Below the pieces are notes generated by a model. The model was not told the origin of the DNA. It worked only from the letters and a program-made list of their open reading frames with translations, and did not search any database. The position numbers and the translations under genes are program-made. 64,000 nucleotides of DNA from Punica granatum (Eukaryota; Streptophyta; Magnoliopsida; Myrtales; Lythraceae), in contig NC_045131.1 of assembly GCF_007655135.1 (NCBI RefSeq), forward strand, positions 2,170,001-2,234,000, read 5' to 3'. Numbering within the stretch: the stretch's first letter is position 1; every line of letters begins with the position of its first letter. Below are positions 1 to 14,765 of the stretch, in pieces.

Positions 1-2112
1 CGTGAATTTTTATATGCACAAAAACTCAAACCCGAGACATTGCTTAAAGGAAACAAACATGTAATCATTTCAACAAACCCACATTGGTAATTGCATTTAC
101 TTATTGTTTAAGTACTATCTATTCAAGTAAATAATAATAAACACCTATAAAAAAGGTTAATTATTAAGTACATTAACAGTTTTACCTATAAAAAAAGTAC
201 TTTTACGGTTGTACCTATATAAAAAAGAAGTACATTTTTTTTTTTTGCTCAAGCAGTCAAGTGGATCCATTCATTAATCCACGGTAAAAACGGATACAAG
301 TAAAATACTCGATCAAAAATTACAAGAATGGAAATAAACGGTTTATTCATCGGGCAAACTACAAAGGATAAAATAAGAAAATATTAAAGAAGAACAGATA
401 CATCTGTAGTTTACTATCTTGAAACCGTTAGCTCAGATCACTACTTGCAAATAATATTTCATCGTGAACCCCAGTAGTCATTAGCAAGGAGGACATCCTA
501 AATTCATTGAAAAACTCTACTCCATAACGAAGTAGGGTAGTCAAAGTATCTTAAGCCGGTATCCGAGCGCAAAATCCTAGTAACAGTCACTACTAATTGA
601 CATAATCATTCGACCTAACTCTTAACAGTTCAGGTCCTAAGTAATGAAACCAAGAAAGCTCAATGCCTCCCTGATCGGTTCATGCCAGCGATCACAATAA
701 GGCCCTTAGTAATCAAACCAAGGGAGTCAAAACCTCCTTAATCGGTTCAGACCAGTGATCACAGTATGAGCCAAGGCCTGCAAAAAAACAAAAAACAAAA
801 AAAGGAAGCGAGCCACAAAAGGTCAATCTTTGCAGGCGGGAGGTAAGACTAGCAGTCTGATAGCACGATCGTGTGTCGAGGTAGGTGAGGATACTATCGC
901 TGGGAGGAGATGAGGAGGCCAAGAAAAGAATCCATCACCGATAGGAAATGTGGAGAAGCCGATTGGTCCAAGTCAAGTCAGAAGAGTGCACGGCCCTTGC
1001 GATGATGCCACCACTATTAGAACAATAAGGGATCGAGCAAATCAAGACTGCTAGTTAAGACCAACCGCGGTCGATTGGTGAAGGCGCTATTGCAGTCACC
1101 ATCTCAAGCGCACTGTGGCTGCCACTCAAGGATATGGTCGTTGTAAAATCACTGAAGGGGAAGGGAGACTGTCACCACACACACCTTATCGAAGATGGGA
1201 AGGAAGGGGGAGGGCCATTGCGACCTCCAAGACACCATTGAACACCATCTCTACTACAAAATAGAGGGCGGAAACGTAGAGGACGTCACGGAGGTGTCGA
1301 CCTAGTAAGGGGGAGCTTTGGGCATGCATGGGATGTCAATAAAAACCTTAAAATCGACCATGAAATCAATCTCGGGGGGAGCTTTAGGCATGCCTGGATG
1401 CAATGCTGGTGCCACCTTCTTTTCCTACTGCACCTTAACCAATCACCACCACTGGAAGAGAGAGGGAAGCCTCAGCTAGCAGGTAGTGGTGGCGGTGACG
1501 CTCGGCGGGCCCGATTGAAGTAGTACGCGTCGGTGAAAGGGGCGAATTTTGGAGTTTTTACTGTTAGGTACTGAGCTTTGCAGGGAGAAGGGGAAGGAGA
1601 AAAGTAATCTAAAAAAGAAGTACATTGACATTTTAGAAAGTCCAAATTGTTTATATATCACAAAAAAGAAGAATGCCACTTATTCCATATATTATAATGA
1701 ATTCGAGGTTCAATTCACTCAAGTATAACATGATATTAACACATCAAAAGACTACATTAGTTATCGAGACAATTATATTGAGTTTCCACTTTTAAAAGAA
1801 AATTTCAAAAAATTTGATCACACAAAACTGAATTTCGTCTTGTAGTTGAGCCCATTTACCAGTATCTCGTGACCTAGGTGATTGGGATGATAAACTGAAA
1901 TCTAATAATATGTAGATCCCATGATCTATATACAACAGAAGCTCTTATGTGAAGGCAAGGCAACGATAATATTGGAATTTCGGCAAGCTAATGGGGAAGT
2001 GAGAATGCCCTTCAGCCTCGAGCATTCACTTCACTGTCAACCCCCAACTCAGCTCATGTGCCTTTCTCGCCTCTCATAGGTTTCTTCATTTCTTTTTTAC
2101 ATTTTTTATTTG
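1..2112. other. Intergenic region, no gene recognised
   Basis: The first ~600 bases are AT-rich, and about 900-1500 is distinctly GC-richer. Only short open frames without recognisable motifs occur. Two small direct duplications are visible: a 68-bp tandem pair (634-769) and a repeated GGGGGAGCTTT(G/A)GGCATGC block near 1308 and 1375. The GC-rich part may be a decayed transposon, but no domain survives to prove it. Confidence 0.5.
634..769. repeat. 68-bp imperfect tandem duplication
   Basis: Two adjacent copies with period 68. Both contain (C/G)CCT(A/T)AGTAAT(G/C)AAACCAAG, then a CTCC-TAATCGGTTCA-like block, then CCAG(C/T)GATCACA. The copies differ at many sites, so the duplication is old. 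No coding content is seen. Confidence 0.7.
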
Positions 2113-3449
2113 AGTAAAAGACACTAACTTCCCTTAAGATTTTATTAAATGCAACTCCAATCCATTCTTGACAAAATAGACACCGCATCCCATTCTTGAC
2201 AAAAAATGGACACTCCACTTCATTGACTATCTTTTAATTAATAACATAATTCTCATTAAGTCTCAATCCTTTCAACTTTTTAGTTTGATCTTAATTTTTT
2301 TTCTTTTGTTTATTCTTATCCTCAAGATTATGTGTTTCCACTTTCATCTTGCCATTTGAGTTTCTGATATATCTATTAATATGGAGACTCTGAACGATCT
2401 AGAGTGTCGGGTGGCCATCCACAAGACCCTACTGCTAGGAGTAGGCACATCTTAAATTTCTTGGACAAGAATTTAGTGAACCACATTGGAATGGAAAAAA
2501 AAATCCCAAATGAATTGTATTCCATTTTTGCTAATCGAACTAAACCGATTAATAAAATTATAAAGCATAATTTGAAATCCTAAACTCCAAATGTCATTGC
2601 AGTTTAACAATTCATAAATGTTCACAAAATGAAAAAATAAATATCTAAAAAATGAAATTTCACTTTAGAAGAAGAGTTGTGAATTTTTTTATTTTTATTT
2701 TTTACTTTTTTAATTAAATTTTCAAATTTGGAAATGTTTTATATATTTATTTTTTAAAATGAAATCTCACCATAGAAAAGAATTGGTGAGATTGATGAAT
2801 TGTTGGATATGTTTCAATTTTTTTAATGTATTTTTCTAATTTGGATATGTTTCAATTTTATACATTTATTTTTTCATCACGTGGACTATCCATCAATTGT
2901 TAAATCGCAATGACATTTGGAGTTTAGGATTTTATTTATGCTTTATAATTTTATCAATTGACTCAGTTCTGTTAGTAGAAATAGAATACAATTCATTTGG
3001 GATTTTTTTCTTCTAATACAGTTTTCAATTATGGTTTGATAAATTCTTGTCCAAAAAACTTACGACGATTATGGTTCATATTGAAAATCATACCGAAACA
3101 TTTGGTGCCCGCTCCTTATAGTAGGGCCTTGCAACTGGCCACCTGGCACTCTAGATCGTCGAGAGCCTCCATGTGAATAGATTTATTAAATTAAAAACTC
3201 AAAACGGCGAAATCAAAGAGGACACACATAATCTCGAGGATAAGAATAAACAATAGAAATAATAATTAAGATGAAATTGAAAAATTTAAAGGATTGTACT
3301 TAATAAGAATTATGTTATTAAGTCAAATATGGTCAATAGGGTGGAGTGTCCATTTTTCGACAAGGATGGGGTGAAGTGTCCATGTTTTGTCAAGAATGGG
3401 TTGAAGTGGCATTTAGCAAAATCTCAAGGGAGGTTAGTATCTTTTACCT
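2113..3449. mobile_element. Foldback / long-TIR non-autonomous DNA transposon (~1.3 kb)
   Basis: The left part (about 2113-2650) is repeated in inverted orientation on the right (about 2870-3449). Matching landmarks are GTAAAAGA at the outer ends, CCATTCTTGACAAAA near 2162 and its complement near 3390, TCTAGAGTGTC near 2400 against GGCACTCTAGATCGTC near 3147, and CCAAATGTCATTG near 2587 against its complement near 2908. The centre is an AT-rich spacer. No transposase frame is present. Arms of ~550 bp suggest a Mutator-like or foldback element; no convincing target-site duplication was found. Confidence 0.75.
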
Positions 3450-3515
3450 TCGTTATTTACTTCACTTCAAAATCAAAAGAATATAAAAGTGAATGAATTA
3501 TAATAATTAATAATA

Positions 3516-4093
3516 GGATTAATAATAAAAAAAATCTAAAACTTTTCACATTTTAACGATTTTAGCGCGAACATTTTTCTTTAACTAATTAAATCACAAA
3601 CTATCAATTTGATAACAATATTAGCACACAGTCAATATCTCCGCTAATTTTAACCGAAATTGCTGAGGTGTACCTGACGGTGCCACGGGGCTCATCGTAA
3701 TTGGTCTAGTGAGTCTCGCATTTAAAAAAAAATCTGAAAATTTAAAAAATAGAAAAAGAAGAAAAAGGTAGCTAGCCAACAGTGAGGGGGAAGGGAGGTG
3801 GCCGGCATTGAGGCTTCCACTTATGGCCACCCCCCTCCTCACTTCGGGCTTTTTTCTTTTTTGTTATCCTTTAAAATTGCCAATTTTTTTTAAAATGTGA
3901 AACCCACTCAGCTAATTATCGTGAGTAACGTGGTATCGTCATGTATCCATCAGCAATTCTATTAAAATTAATTAAAATTGACGGTGTGCTAATATTGTTA
4001 TCAAAACAGTAATTTGTAATTGGTTAAAGAAAAAAAATTCATACCAAAACCGTTAAAAATGCGAAAAGTTTAGGATTTTTTTATTATTAACTC
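3516..4093. mobile_element. MITE with long terminal inverted repeats
   Basis: The left end GGATTAATAATAAAA matches the reverse complement of the right end, GAGTTAATAATAAAA. The complementarity continues inward through TTTGATAACAATATTAGCACAC (3609-3630 against about 3982-4003) and further to about 3760 and 3840. Arms are roughly 240 bp and the element is ~580 bp with no coding capacity. Flanking duplications are not clear. It lies only ~70 bp beyond the foldback element at 2113-3449, so the two form an insertion cluster. Confidence 0.7.
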
Positions 4094-7000
4094 GCAATGA
4101 TAAGCTCAAAGATTAAACTAATGGCTTTGCGTGTGGGACCGGATCATGAAAGTTACGGTAAAATTCCAGCAATGGCCCTCCCAAGTCCCAATCCCAAAAG
4201 TACTGAAGTACGTACACATTTCGATACGCGCCTTCACCTGAAGCTGAGGAATAGAATCAACGCACTTCTCGCTTATACCGATGCGCTGGCGGGTTCTGAT
4301 TGGTCGGCGGGGTGACAGCCACCGGCGCAGCGGAGACCCCGAGTAAACAACAGCTGTTCTTTTTTCTTTTTCTTTCTCTTGGTTGAATTACCACTAATAA
4401 TTATTAATTTATATAATTAAATTATTATTGTTATTATTTTGAGGTCACCGCCAAATGGCAGAATAGATTTTGTCGTCGAACTCCCAGATTGTCCCTACCA
4501 TGCGACTTCGGGTTCAGGTCACGAAGGAAGGTGGAGGTTACAAAATTAATGGATAAAAAAAACTCTTTTAAATCTTAATAACTTCAATTTCTTAGGGGAT
4601 GACATTAGCTTCATCATTTTCGTTATAGTATTATTATAGTATCATTTTCACATGTTTATGATAAGTTCCTGACAAGGAAAAGACTGAGTTAATTTTTTAA
4701 ATTTTTTCTAAATTTTCTTTTTAATACATATATATTCGAGCTTACATCAATTGTTAGTTCAAGTTTCACATTGTCACTAAAAATTGTTGAGTCAACTTGG
4801 GATGCATTTGAAGTAGGTCTACCATTATCTTTGAAGAGTTAATTCAGAATTGTCACCCGATTGATTCGGTCTTATCGAAACACTATTTTATATAAAGTTT
4901 TTGTCATACGTAATTCTATTCAAAGATTTGCAAATATTCTTGGTCTGCATATTGACTGGCTAATAAACATATGCATTGCGATAGGGATTTATAACTAACT
5001 AGGATACTTCGAAATTTGGAGCTTATATATTAATATTGATATAGTAGAATTGGTAACTTGCTTATACTCATGTACATTTATATTAACTTTACATATACCA
5101 ATTTCATAATAAGACAATATAATTAAGGGGTTCATTTCAGTACCAAGTAATTGTTATGCTTAAGCACTCATTAATTAATGTTTGTGAAATTTAAGGAGAT
5201 GTTCGAGATCTGGAAACATGTGCCTCCGCTTTCTTCTTTCCTTCTTTCTTAAGTGTGTAATATATATACGTATATATAATTAGAATCTTTATATGAGATT
5301 GGATTTTTTTTGTGTGCATCACCTATTACCTAAAAGTTCAATGAGTTTTAATTAATTTAAAATCAACTCAAATCAGTTCACTAAAATATAAAATTCTTTC
5401 ATTCGTAAATTTTATCAATATATATATATAGACATATAAAATTATAATTTTTATATAGAAATTATATCATTCATTATTATTTTTAATTGTACTTGACTCA
5501 TTAACTTATCTTATAATTAAAAAAAAATTCTTACTTTTTATATTCAAAAAAATGATTGATTATTACAAATCTCAAGTCCCTTTTTTTTTTAAAGTGTCTC
5601 ACGCTGTTTTTTATAATATTGTGGATTGACTGCCCTCTTTTCTCCGATCAAGTCAGCGAAATTCAGTATTATCGCAATTTATTAGGTCAAAGAAAATCAC
5701 AGAGAAGACTCAACAAAAAAAAAGAAGAAAATCAGATAAGGCAGGAGCAACTTGAGTTAATATGCAATATCTGCAAACCATCACATCTCCCTTGCAAATC
5801 GATGGATCAACAATTATGCTTCAGAATATTAGATTTCAATATGAAGTTATTGCCGTCTCATTCACTTTCTAGTTTATCGATTAAATACTTTCATTTTTTT
5901 GGTTCAAATTCAACACTCGAATTTTTTTTTTGGTTGGATGTATGCTCTTTGGGGAAAAGAGGAATCACGTATGTATGTATATGTTTTGAATGCAACAGTT
6001 TAAGGTTCTGAATTCCGATCCACAGAAGTCAATGAGATTTTCGACTTTGTTCTTCTTTGACAGATTGGAAGATTTGGTTTTGTGGGGGGGGGGGGTTAGA
6101 TCTGAAGATCTGGACCGTCCGTCCGTCCGGACCGTCCGTACAGTTAAAATGGAAGTGGGACCCCTTCTACACTGCTTATTTATAGACCACAAATCCGTGG
6201 TTTTTTTTTCTTTCTTTGGTCTGTGTCGGTGATTAATTGGCTCCTGCAGACAGACATCGGCGCCCTTTATTTTATTAAATTTAAATAAATAAATAAATAA
6301 ATAAATAAATTAGAAATGTGACAGCGGAGTGGGCGTGGCCAATTGGCCATAGCATGGGGACACCGCAGGAGAGTAGTAAAAGGCTCTCAAGAGTTTTCTG
6401 GCCCAAAAAGACAAAGCTCGGGACAGCGACCATTCCCTACTCACAGACCATTGGCAGCTCATCTGGATGGATATGTGAAATTCATATACAGCATAGCCAT
6501 TAATAAAATAATAATAATTAGAATTATGCAACTCAATTATAGTAATTAAGAGAGCTTCACTCATCTAATAAGAAGGATCCTAATATCTTCAGGAAAAGCA
6601 AAAAAAAAAAAAGAAAAAAGAAGAAGGATCCTAATATGCATGCATGCATGTTTTTGATCCCCAATCGGATTGAATGGGACCGGCTATGTCATGTTTCCCG
6701 TTATTTCTTAAACCGTAATTCGTGAAGAAGCTGAGGAGAATGTCTAATTTACCAATGTTTCCCAAAGATGATCAGTATCTAGCATGGATTTCGCCGATGA
6801 ATTGACATAAATTAATCGTGGCTTGTTTTGATTAGATATATAGGCATCATAAAGATTACTACTGTAAATTAGTGCTTTGATTTTATGATTAGTGATGTAC
6901 TATTTGTTTTCATTCCACTCTGGGTTACTTCGTTGATTGGTCTGTCATTGAAAATGACACTCCAAAGTACGTCGGTTTCCCATAAAATCATATCAGTTTC

Positions 7001-8512
7001 AAAAGCTCCGTGCTTATAAAATAATTTACATAGTCGAATTGACCTCCATCCATACATTCGCTTTATATCGATGACATAATATTTTTAGCGAGTTTTGAAC
7101 TTATGCACCGCGCGCAATATTCCTCACTGAAAGCTCGGAAAGTTGGAATTCTCTAATATGAAAGAGATCTCGCGTGTTGATGAATGTATGTATTACAGCC
7201 CAGAGTGGGACCATCCGCTTGAAATAATAGTGACCACTAAAAGATGTAAGCGAGTCCCATGCACAGATAAGGTCTTCAAATTATTGAGTTGCTTTTAATT
7301 CCCAATCCTGTTGGCAGAATATTTTTCCAATCAGCCCAAACTACCTCTGCTAACAAGAGGAAAAAAGTGCTTCTGTCCGATTGTCCCAATCGAATTCTTT
7401 CTCCCACTGAACTATGAAAGCATCTATTCTTTTAGTTTTTTTTCCCCCCTTCTTTGCTAAACACGATCGAGTTAGCTTCTCGATAATTTCTAGACGATAA
7501 TGGATTAATTCGTCGAGAAGAAAAGGTAAGTAAACTAACATAGGGATTAGCCTTCTGGTTTCGGCAGATGAAAGCAGCAGAAGGTATTAAACAAATTAGT
7601 TCCCATCGTCAAAAGCGGGAGGAATTAGAGGGAGTCAGAAAAAGAAGAAGAAGAAGAAGAAGATTGATTAGGGCCTAAGCTCCCAACTTATTATTATTAT
7701 TATTGGTCTTTAAAAAATTAACCCAATTTCCGCTTTTCTTCACTCTTACCGTTCCCCGGCTGGGCGGCATGTTCTCCCCTCGTTAGACGGGAAAATAATA
7801 ATAATAATAATACTAATAAAAGAAGAGAGGACGTCCCAGATTTGGCAACACCCATCTTCGTTATGAAGTTCCATTCATTTAATCGCGTGAGGAATTTTAC
7901 AGAAACATGTAACGAACAGCATAATTGACACGTTGTTGTGCAAGCCATAAAATGGTGAGAAATATTGGATAATGCTAAGGCGTACATTTTGGCATGCAAC
8001 TTTACTATCAAGTGGATCGACGGTAATCTAATAGCCATCCATTCGGGAGCTGATATTAGGAGATGACTTTCAGAACAAAAAAGGAGGAAAAGGACATTTA
8101 AGGGGAAGATGGGTTCTTAGAAGCCCAATCCACTTCAATTTTTTACCTCCACCGACTACTAAAGTCCGATGCACTCATTCATTCCTCCATTTTGCCCGAA
8201 AATGACAAAAATGCCCATTTCGTTTCCTCTTCTCCTCTTCCCTCTCCAAGGTCATACTCGTCAACAGATAAATCAAGTGCCATCAATATGATGTAATGGA
8301 CTCGGTCCCATACTTTCAATTATCCTGCCTCCAATTGATGCTCACATGAACTTTGCAAATGAAAGCATTAGTACGTCACATTGAATTTTATGGGATATAG
8401 GATTATACCTATAGGACCGATATACCGGGACCATTAATGTTATATTTCTAGTTTGACTGCAAAAGGTTTTAAGGAATGTATACCGTGGAGATGACTTGGT
8501 AATTCGTGGAAC
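4094..8512. other. Intergenic region with simple repeats
   Basis: No gene is recognised. A GC-richer patch at about 4120-4340 contains an inverted CCAAT box and could be a promoter remnant. Other contents are a G12 run at 6084-6095, GTCC/GGACCGTCC repeats at about 6113-6139, an AAAT repeat near 6285-6310, GCAT repeats near 6636-6649, and AAG and ATT repeats near 7640-7705. The short open frames have low-complexity translations and no motifs. Confidence 0.45.
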
Positions 8513-8513
8513 A

Positions 8514-8762
8514 TTAGGTTGTATTTGATTTTAGACTTTAGTTTTAATTTTAATTGATTTGTAATGATTGTACTGTTAAATTATGAGAAAATATGTGAAA
8601 AAGTAATGAATAGTTGAGAGAATTTAGTATTTAAAATTGAATTGAATGATTAAAAAAATTAAATAAAAAAGAAAAAGTAATAATTATGTTGTTGAATTGA
8701 AGATAAGTGGAGTTAGAGTGGAGTAGAGTTAAAAAAATTTCCGAAACCAAACAGGGCCTTTA
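8514..8762. mobile_element. Possible hAT-like MITE
   Basis: An AT-rich, non-coding ~250-bp block. Its right end (minus strand AGGCCCTGTTTGGTTTC) and left end (AGGTTGTATTTGATTTTAG) are imperfect inverted repeats of the CCTGTTTGGTTT type common at plant hAT-type MITE ends. A similar design is seen at 56170-56422. The duplicated target site is not clear. Confidence 0.4.
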
Positions 8763-9230
8763 GTCACCTCTCAATGCCGTGAAGGTTCGATCAGCATCCC
8801 CAGAGACCCACATAATAAGTCACCGAGACGTGTAAGGACATGGGCCTGGACCCCATATTTATTTTTTTTGTTGCCCAGAAGCTTCAAACAGATGGAGTGA
8901 CAGCATATCATACCTCCTGTAGGAGCTTGGACACAACGCCGTATATGATTCATTCCATCATGGAATAGATTGCTTTTGGAAGAAACTACCACTCGACATG
9001 GTCCAGTACCTACCTGCATCAGAATTATAGCAGAAGAGACTGCAAAAGCATTGAAGTAGCAGACGTCGATCCGCAAAGTCGCTGAATTTACACATCCTAT
9101 GAGCATTGATCGACGCAATTAGCACGGAGCTAAATTCCTGTACAAGGATAGTTGCCGCCGAATAGACTTTGAAATGACGGTGATGGATGAAACATATAAC
9201 AGCAGATGATGTGAACAATATACATAGAGG

Positions 9231-9234
<4 letters not shown>

Positions 9235-9263
<29 letters not shown>
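9235..9263. repeat. (GA)n microsatellite
   Basis: A nearly pure GA dinucleotide tract of 29 bases, about 50 bases beyond the thioredoxin stop codon. It would therefore be a CU-repeat in that gene's 3' UTR. Confidence 0.9.
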
Positions 9264-9265
<2 letters not shown>

Positions 9266-9310
9266 TGGAGGAGAGGAAAAGAGGGAGAAGGGAAGAATTA
9301 TACAATCACT

Positions 9311-11068
<1,758 letters not shown>

Positions 11069-12693
11069 CGTACCGATCTCAGTGAATCACAGCCGGAGCA
11101 CGTTCAGAGGCGAAGTCGGAGGAGATTCTTCATCCGGGAACGGGGCTGGACGTTGAGCTCCGCAGGTTGAGAGTTTTGTCTGCTTCCCGACAAAATATCT
11201 TAGATGTGGATATATTCAGTTTTAGAACGCAGACGAGACAGGGGAGGGGAGGGGAGGCTTATCCGCATGGTGAGGGAGGAGGTGAGCAGCGTGAGCTGAC
11301 TCAGACAGACTGCAGACGAAGGGAGGAAAAGTAAAACACGAACAAGAAAACAGACACCGATGTACACCCGATGAAAGTCAATGGGCCGAACCGTGGGCTT
11401 AACTTGGGACCGAACCAAACAGGTTGCATTCTTATTCACCATCACTTGGAGCTGCCATAATGTAAGCTTTAGGAAATTGCTTGTAAGGCTCATGGGAATA
11501 CGGCCATAGTCGATACAAGTGAGAATACTCGTAAAACAGACACGTAATGTTTTATATTTAAAAAGGAAGGGACTATTCAGTATACACGTAAGTTCGTTCG
11601 ATAACCATGACCATGAGGCAAAATCCTGAAATGCTTCACCCATCGGGGAGAAAAGTCGGAACACTACACAGCAGCAATCAAAAATTCTCCACGCGGAGCT
11701 TCTATGGTAATGGTGGAATGGGATTCACCAGCCAACAAGACTCCGCCAGCTTCAAGTCTCCTTTGCCCTGGACAAGAAGACTCCGCCAATTTCACCAGCT
11801 TCTTCTGCAATGTCTTACCTCTGACGTCCTTTTTTGGGACTTACTCCTAGTTACAGTCACATTGGTCAGTCTGCTTCTTACCTCAACAAGTTATCTCACG
11901 TCTAGTTCAAAAACACAGCTCCGTGAATGTACACTACCAGAACCTCAATGCAGCAATCCCATGTAATGAACATGGCCCTCTTTGCACCTCAACCATTGGA
12001 ATGTATCATAGGGTCCGTGATTACAATAGGGAAAGAGAACATGTTACCACAGAACCGATATAGTAAACACTCTTAATGCAGGCACATAGAAGTCCATAAC
12101 ACTACCAAGTCCGTTGACACCCGACACATCAGTCTGTGACTACCAAGACAGCACCTGAAACATATGATACAATGACTTCTTTCCTTGTGCAGAGCACAAT
12201 GCTGTTCCGTTTGATAAGCTGCAAGCTGCAATTATTTACTTAACATGGTTATACTGAGTGCCAAAATATTGGCTGTCCAATGGTCCTATCGATAGTTTCC
12301 AATATACTACAATGCCTCACAGGTTGAAGTCGATTTTTATGTCGAGCATTACAAGTAAGAACTACCCAGTCGAATTGGCTGTGGCTCAAACACAGCGAAG
12401 AGTAACTCTATGAAAGAAGACAGCAAGATTTCAGCCATGCTGCTTAAATGAATGCATCTCCAGGCAAAATCACGAATTCGAGAGCAAAATTGGACACTGG
12501 GTTATTGGATAAATTGAGAGAAGAATCTTGTTTGCACAAGAAACATAAGTAAAATCGTCCAGCACATCAAGACTCAAAAGCACAGACAAGTTTTAATATT
12601 AGCTCATATAATCCCATCATATCTCTCTTCTTGAGAGAGACTGCAAACTGGGCAAACAATTCTAGACCTAATCAGAGAGAGCACAGATTCAAA
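11069..12693. other. Intergenic: promoter side of the thioredoxin gene and 3' flank of AHA1
   Basis: The segment separates two minus-strand genes and contains no convincing gene. Open frames at 11200-11664 (-) and 11607-11966 (+) have no recognisable motifs. A short direct repeat GACTCCGCCA occurs near 11740 and 11780. The part just below 12694 is expected to be AHA1 3' UTR. Confidence 0.45.
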
Positions 12694-14048
12694 TCATATT
12701 CCAAAACCAAAAACAGCCCGTATCTTGTTGAAGATCAGATCGCGCCACCCTCTTTCTGTGTTCTCCACCACAGTAGCATTCCCATATCTGCTCCACACCA
12801 AACCCAGAAATCAAGATCCAGTCAGAAACAATCAATGAAGGCGTTGTTTACAGCACTGACTTCGCTCTACTCTTATGTCCAGATGAAATCTAAAGGCAAA
12901 AGACACTACATTTTGTGTACTATATCATTGACCAACAGTCAAACACGAAAATGTCGGAGCTTGAGAATTAACTGACCTGTCTTCCTCAGGAACATCAGTA
13001 TGCGTTAGCTTAACTATGGTCACCCCGGGCTCAGGCTCTTCAAGGACAAGCATTACCTGCAAACAGATATTCAAAAACATGGGAATTTAATTGATCATTC
13101 TGAAGAGAATGCACTAACAATGCTTCAGTTTTATGAATGGCGCGTTGCACCACTACTTACGGTGGATTGAATGCCATCAGGCCAACTTCCGAACCGCCAT
13201 CTCTGCACGATCAACTTCCCCTCCTGCAACTCCACATTGGTCCCTGTAACAGAGCCATCGAATATACTGAACTCTCCACCCACATCTTTGCTTATCTTCG
13301 CATTGCTTTGAGTGAAACCCTTCCACCTATTCTCGTCCATCAGGATCTCATACATATCCCTTGCTCTGCAGCTAAACCTCTCAGTCAGGCTTATCGTCTT
13401 AAACCCCTGCTTGGTCTCCTTCTTCTTCTTCTTCGCCTCCTTCTCCAGCGCAGCAGCAGCCGCCGCCGCCTCCTCCTTCTTGATGGCGGCAGCAGAAGAC
13501 TGGCTCTTTGGGGCCACCTTCTTCGACTCCAAATCGTCCTTAGCGGGACCTCCATTGGCCATGCTCTGCACGTAAACCCGGACCTTCTCCAGAATCACCG
13601 GCTTCCCTCTGCTGAGCATCGCCTCCTTCAGCCTCCGCCCTACGGGCCCGTCGTCCTTGATGGTCACTTTCAGCTCAGGGTCCTCATCCGCATTCTCGTC
13701 AGAGATGTACGGGATCTCGACGGTGCCGTCGACCTTCAACAGGGACTTCCCGTCGGAGTCCCTGTCCTCGCCCTCCCAGGATATGGAGACGCTGATTTCG
13801 TAGCCGGGAATGATCTTCCCCTTCCTGATGTTGACATAAGCCTCGCCATCGACCTTGTCGACCTTCTTGGTCTTGATGAAGAGGTTGCCCTCGCCGTCGA
13901 GGAGGGTGAGGTCGGAGAGGAGCTTGGAGAGGACGTTGCGTGACCACTCGAGGCAGTCGGTCTCGGCCCAGTGCCAGTTGTGGACGTTGGCGCCGTCGGC
14001 TCGCTCCTCCACGATCCAACGCGTATCTCCCTCCCCGTACTTCGCCAT
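12694..14048 (-). CDS. AHA1: Activator of Hsp90 ATPase (AHA1-type co-chaperone), 3 exons, 353 aa
   Basis: Exons are 13161-14048, 12977-13056 and 12694-12787 on the minus strand, with GT-AG junctions and 1062 coding bases including TGA. The start chosen is the ATG giving MAKYGEGD; an open frame continues nine codons upstream but lacks this family-like start. The N-terminal Aha1_N domain (about residues 10-165) carries NVHNWHW, corresponding to the NxNNWHW motif that stimulates Hsp90 ATPase. A low-complexity linker of Ala, Glu and Lys (about 185-215) leads to the C-terminal AHSA1/START-like domain (about 220-353), which includes a conserved RWRFGSWP segment and ends in FGFGI. The protein should act in the cytosol, binding the middle domain of Hsp90 and accelerating its ATPase cycle. 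Plant homologues have about this length. The gene looks intact. Confidence 0.93.
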
Positions 14049-14765
14049 CAGAGAAGAACAATGCGAGAGAGCCAAGTATCAATCAATCACGGAAAGCTGC
14101 AAAGCTTGATCTGCAGAATCAATGGAGGCAGCAGATGAGGAGAGGAGAGGAGAGGAGAGAGATGGGGTTAAAGAAGAAGCCGACTGCGAGCACTGAAAGA
14201 GGAAAGGAGAGGTCTCGAGGGTTCGGAGTTCTGTGGAAGACTCTAGAAGATGACGACGAGACGACGATGCCCCAAAACCAAAATAATTGTGGGAAGAAAA
14301 ACAAATTTGGAAATTTGGAAAGCTCTAGAACCGGTTCGTTGCCGGTTCGTTAACTACCGGTTGAACCTTCAAGCCAGCCAGGTTCTGCGTTCTCTTGTTA
14401 TCTACAAGGGAGCCAGCCAATGGTTAGCGCAGAAGGAGATGGCAGCTGCGAGGAAACCTCAATTTCCCGTGTCTATTCAGATTGAGCGCGACGTGCTCCG
14501 AGATAGTTGATTTCCGACGTAACAACTGGTCAATCTGGTTTCATGAATAGACACACTTTCAACAATTTGGTCCCTCTGTCTTACAGTTACCGGAGTTTCA
14601 AATGATCTACTCGGAGTAACATTGGAAATGGTTTTACAACACGGTGAGAACCGAGGCTAATGGAACAGGCAGCAGTTGCCGGAGTACCTAGAGACTACTT
14701 TCAGGGTATTCAAGTGTTCCATATATACAATACAAGGTAACTTGAAGCTGCATGGCTTCTGCATC

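Noticed and set aside
5556..6011. 151-codon plus-strand frame
   Set aside because: Translation is low-complexity, with Phe/Leu/Lys-rich runs from poly-T and poly-A; no domain, no splice context and no supportive composition.
13137..13943. 268-codon open frame on the plus strand opposite AHA1
   Set aside because: It is antisense to a well-supported AHA1 exon with conserved Aha1_N motifs; the plus-strand translation is a Leu-rich shadow without domains.
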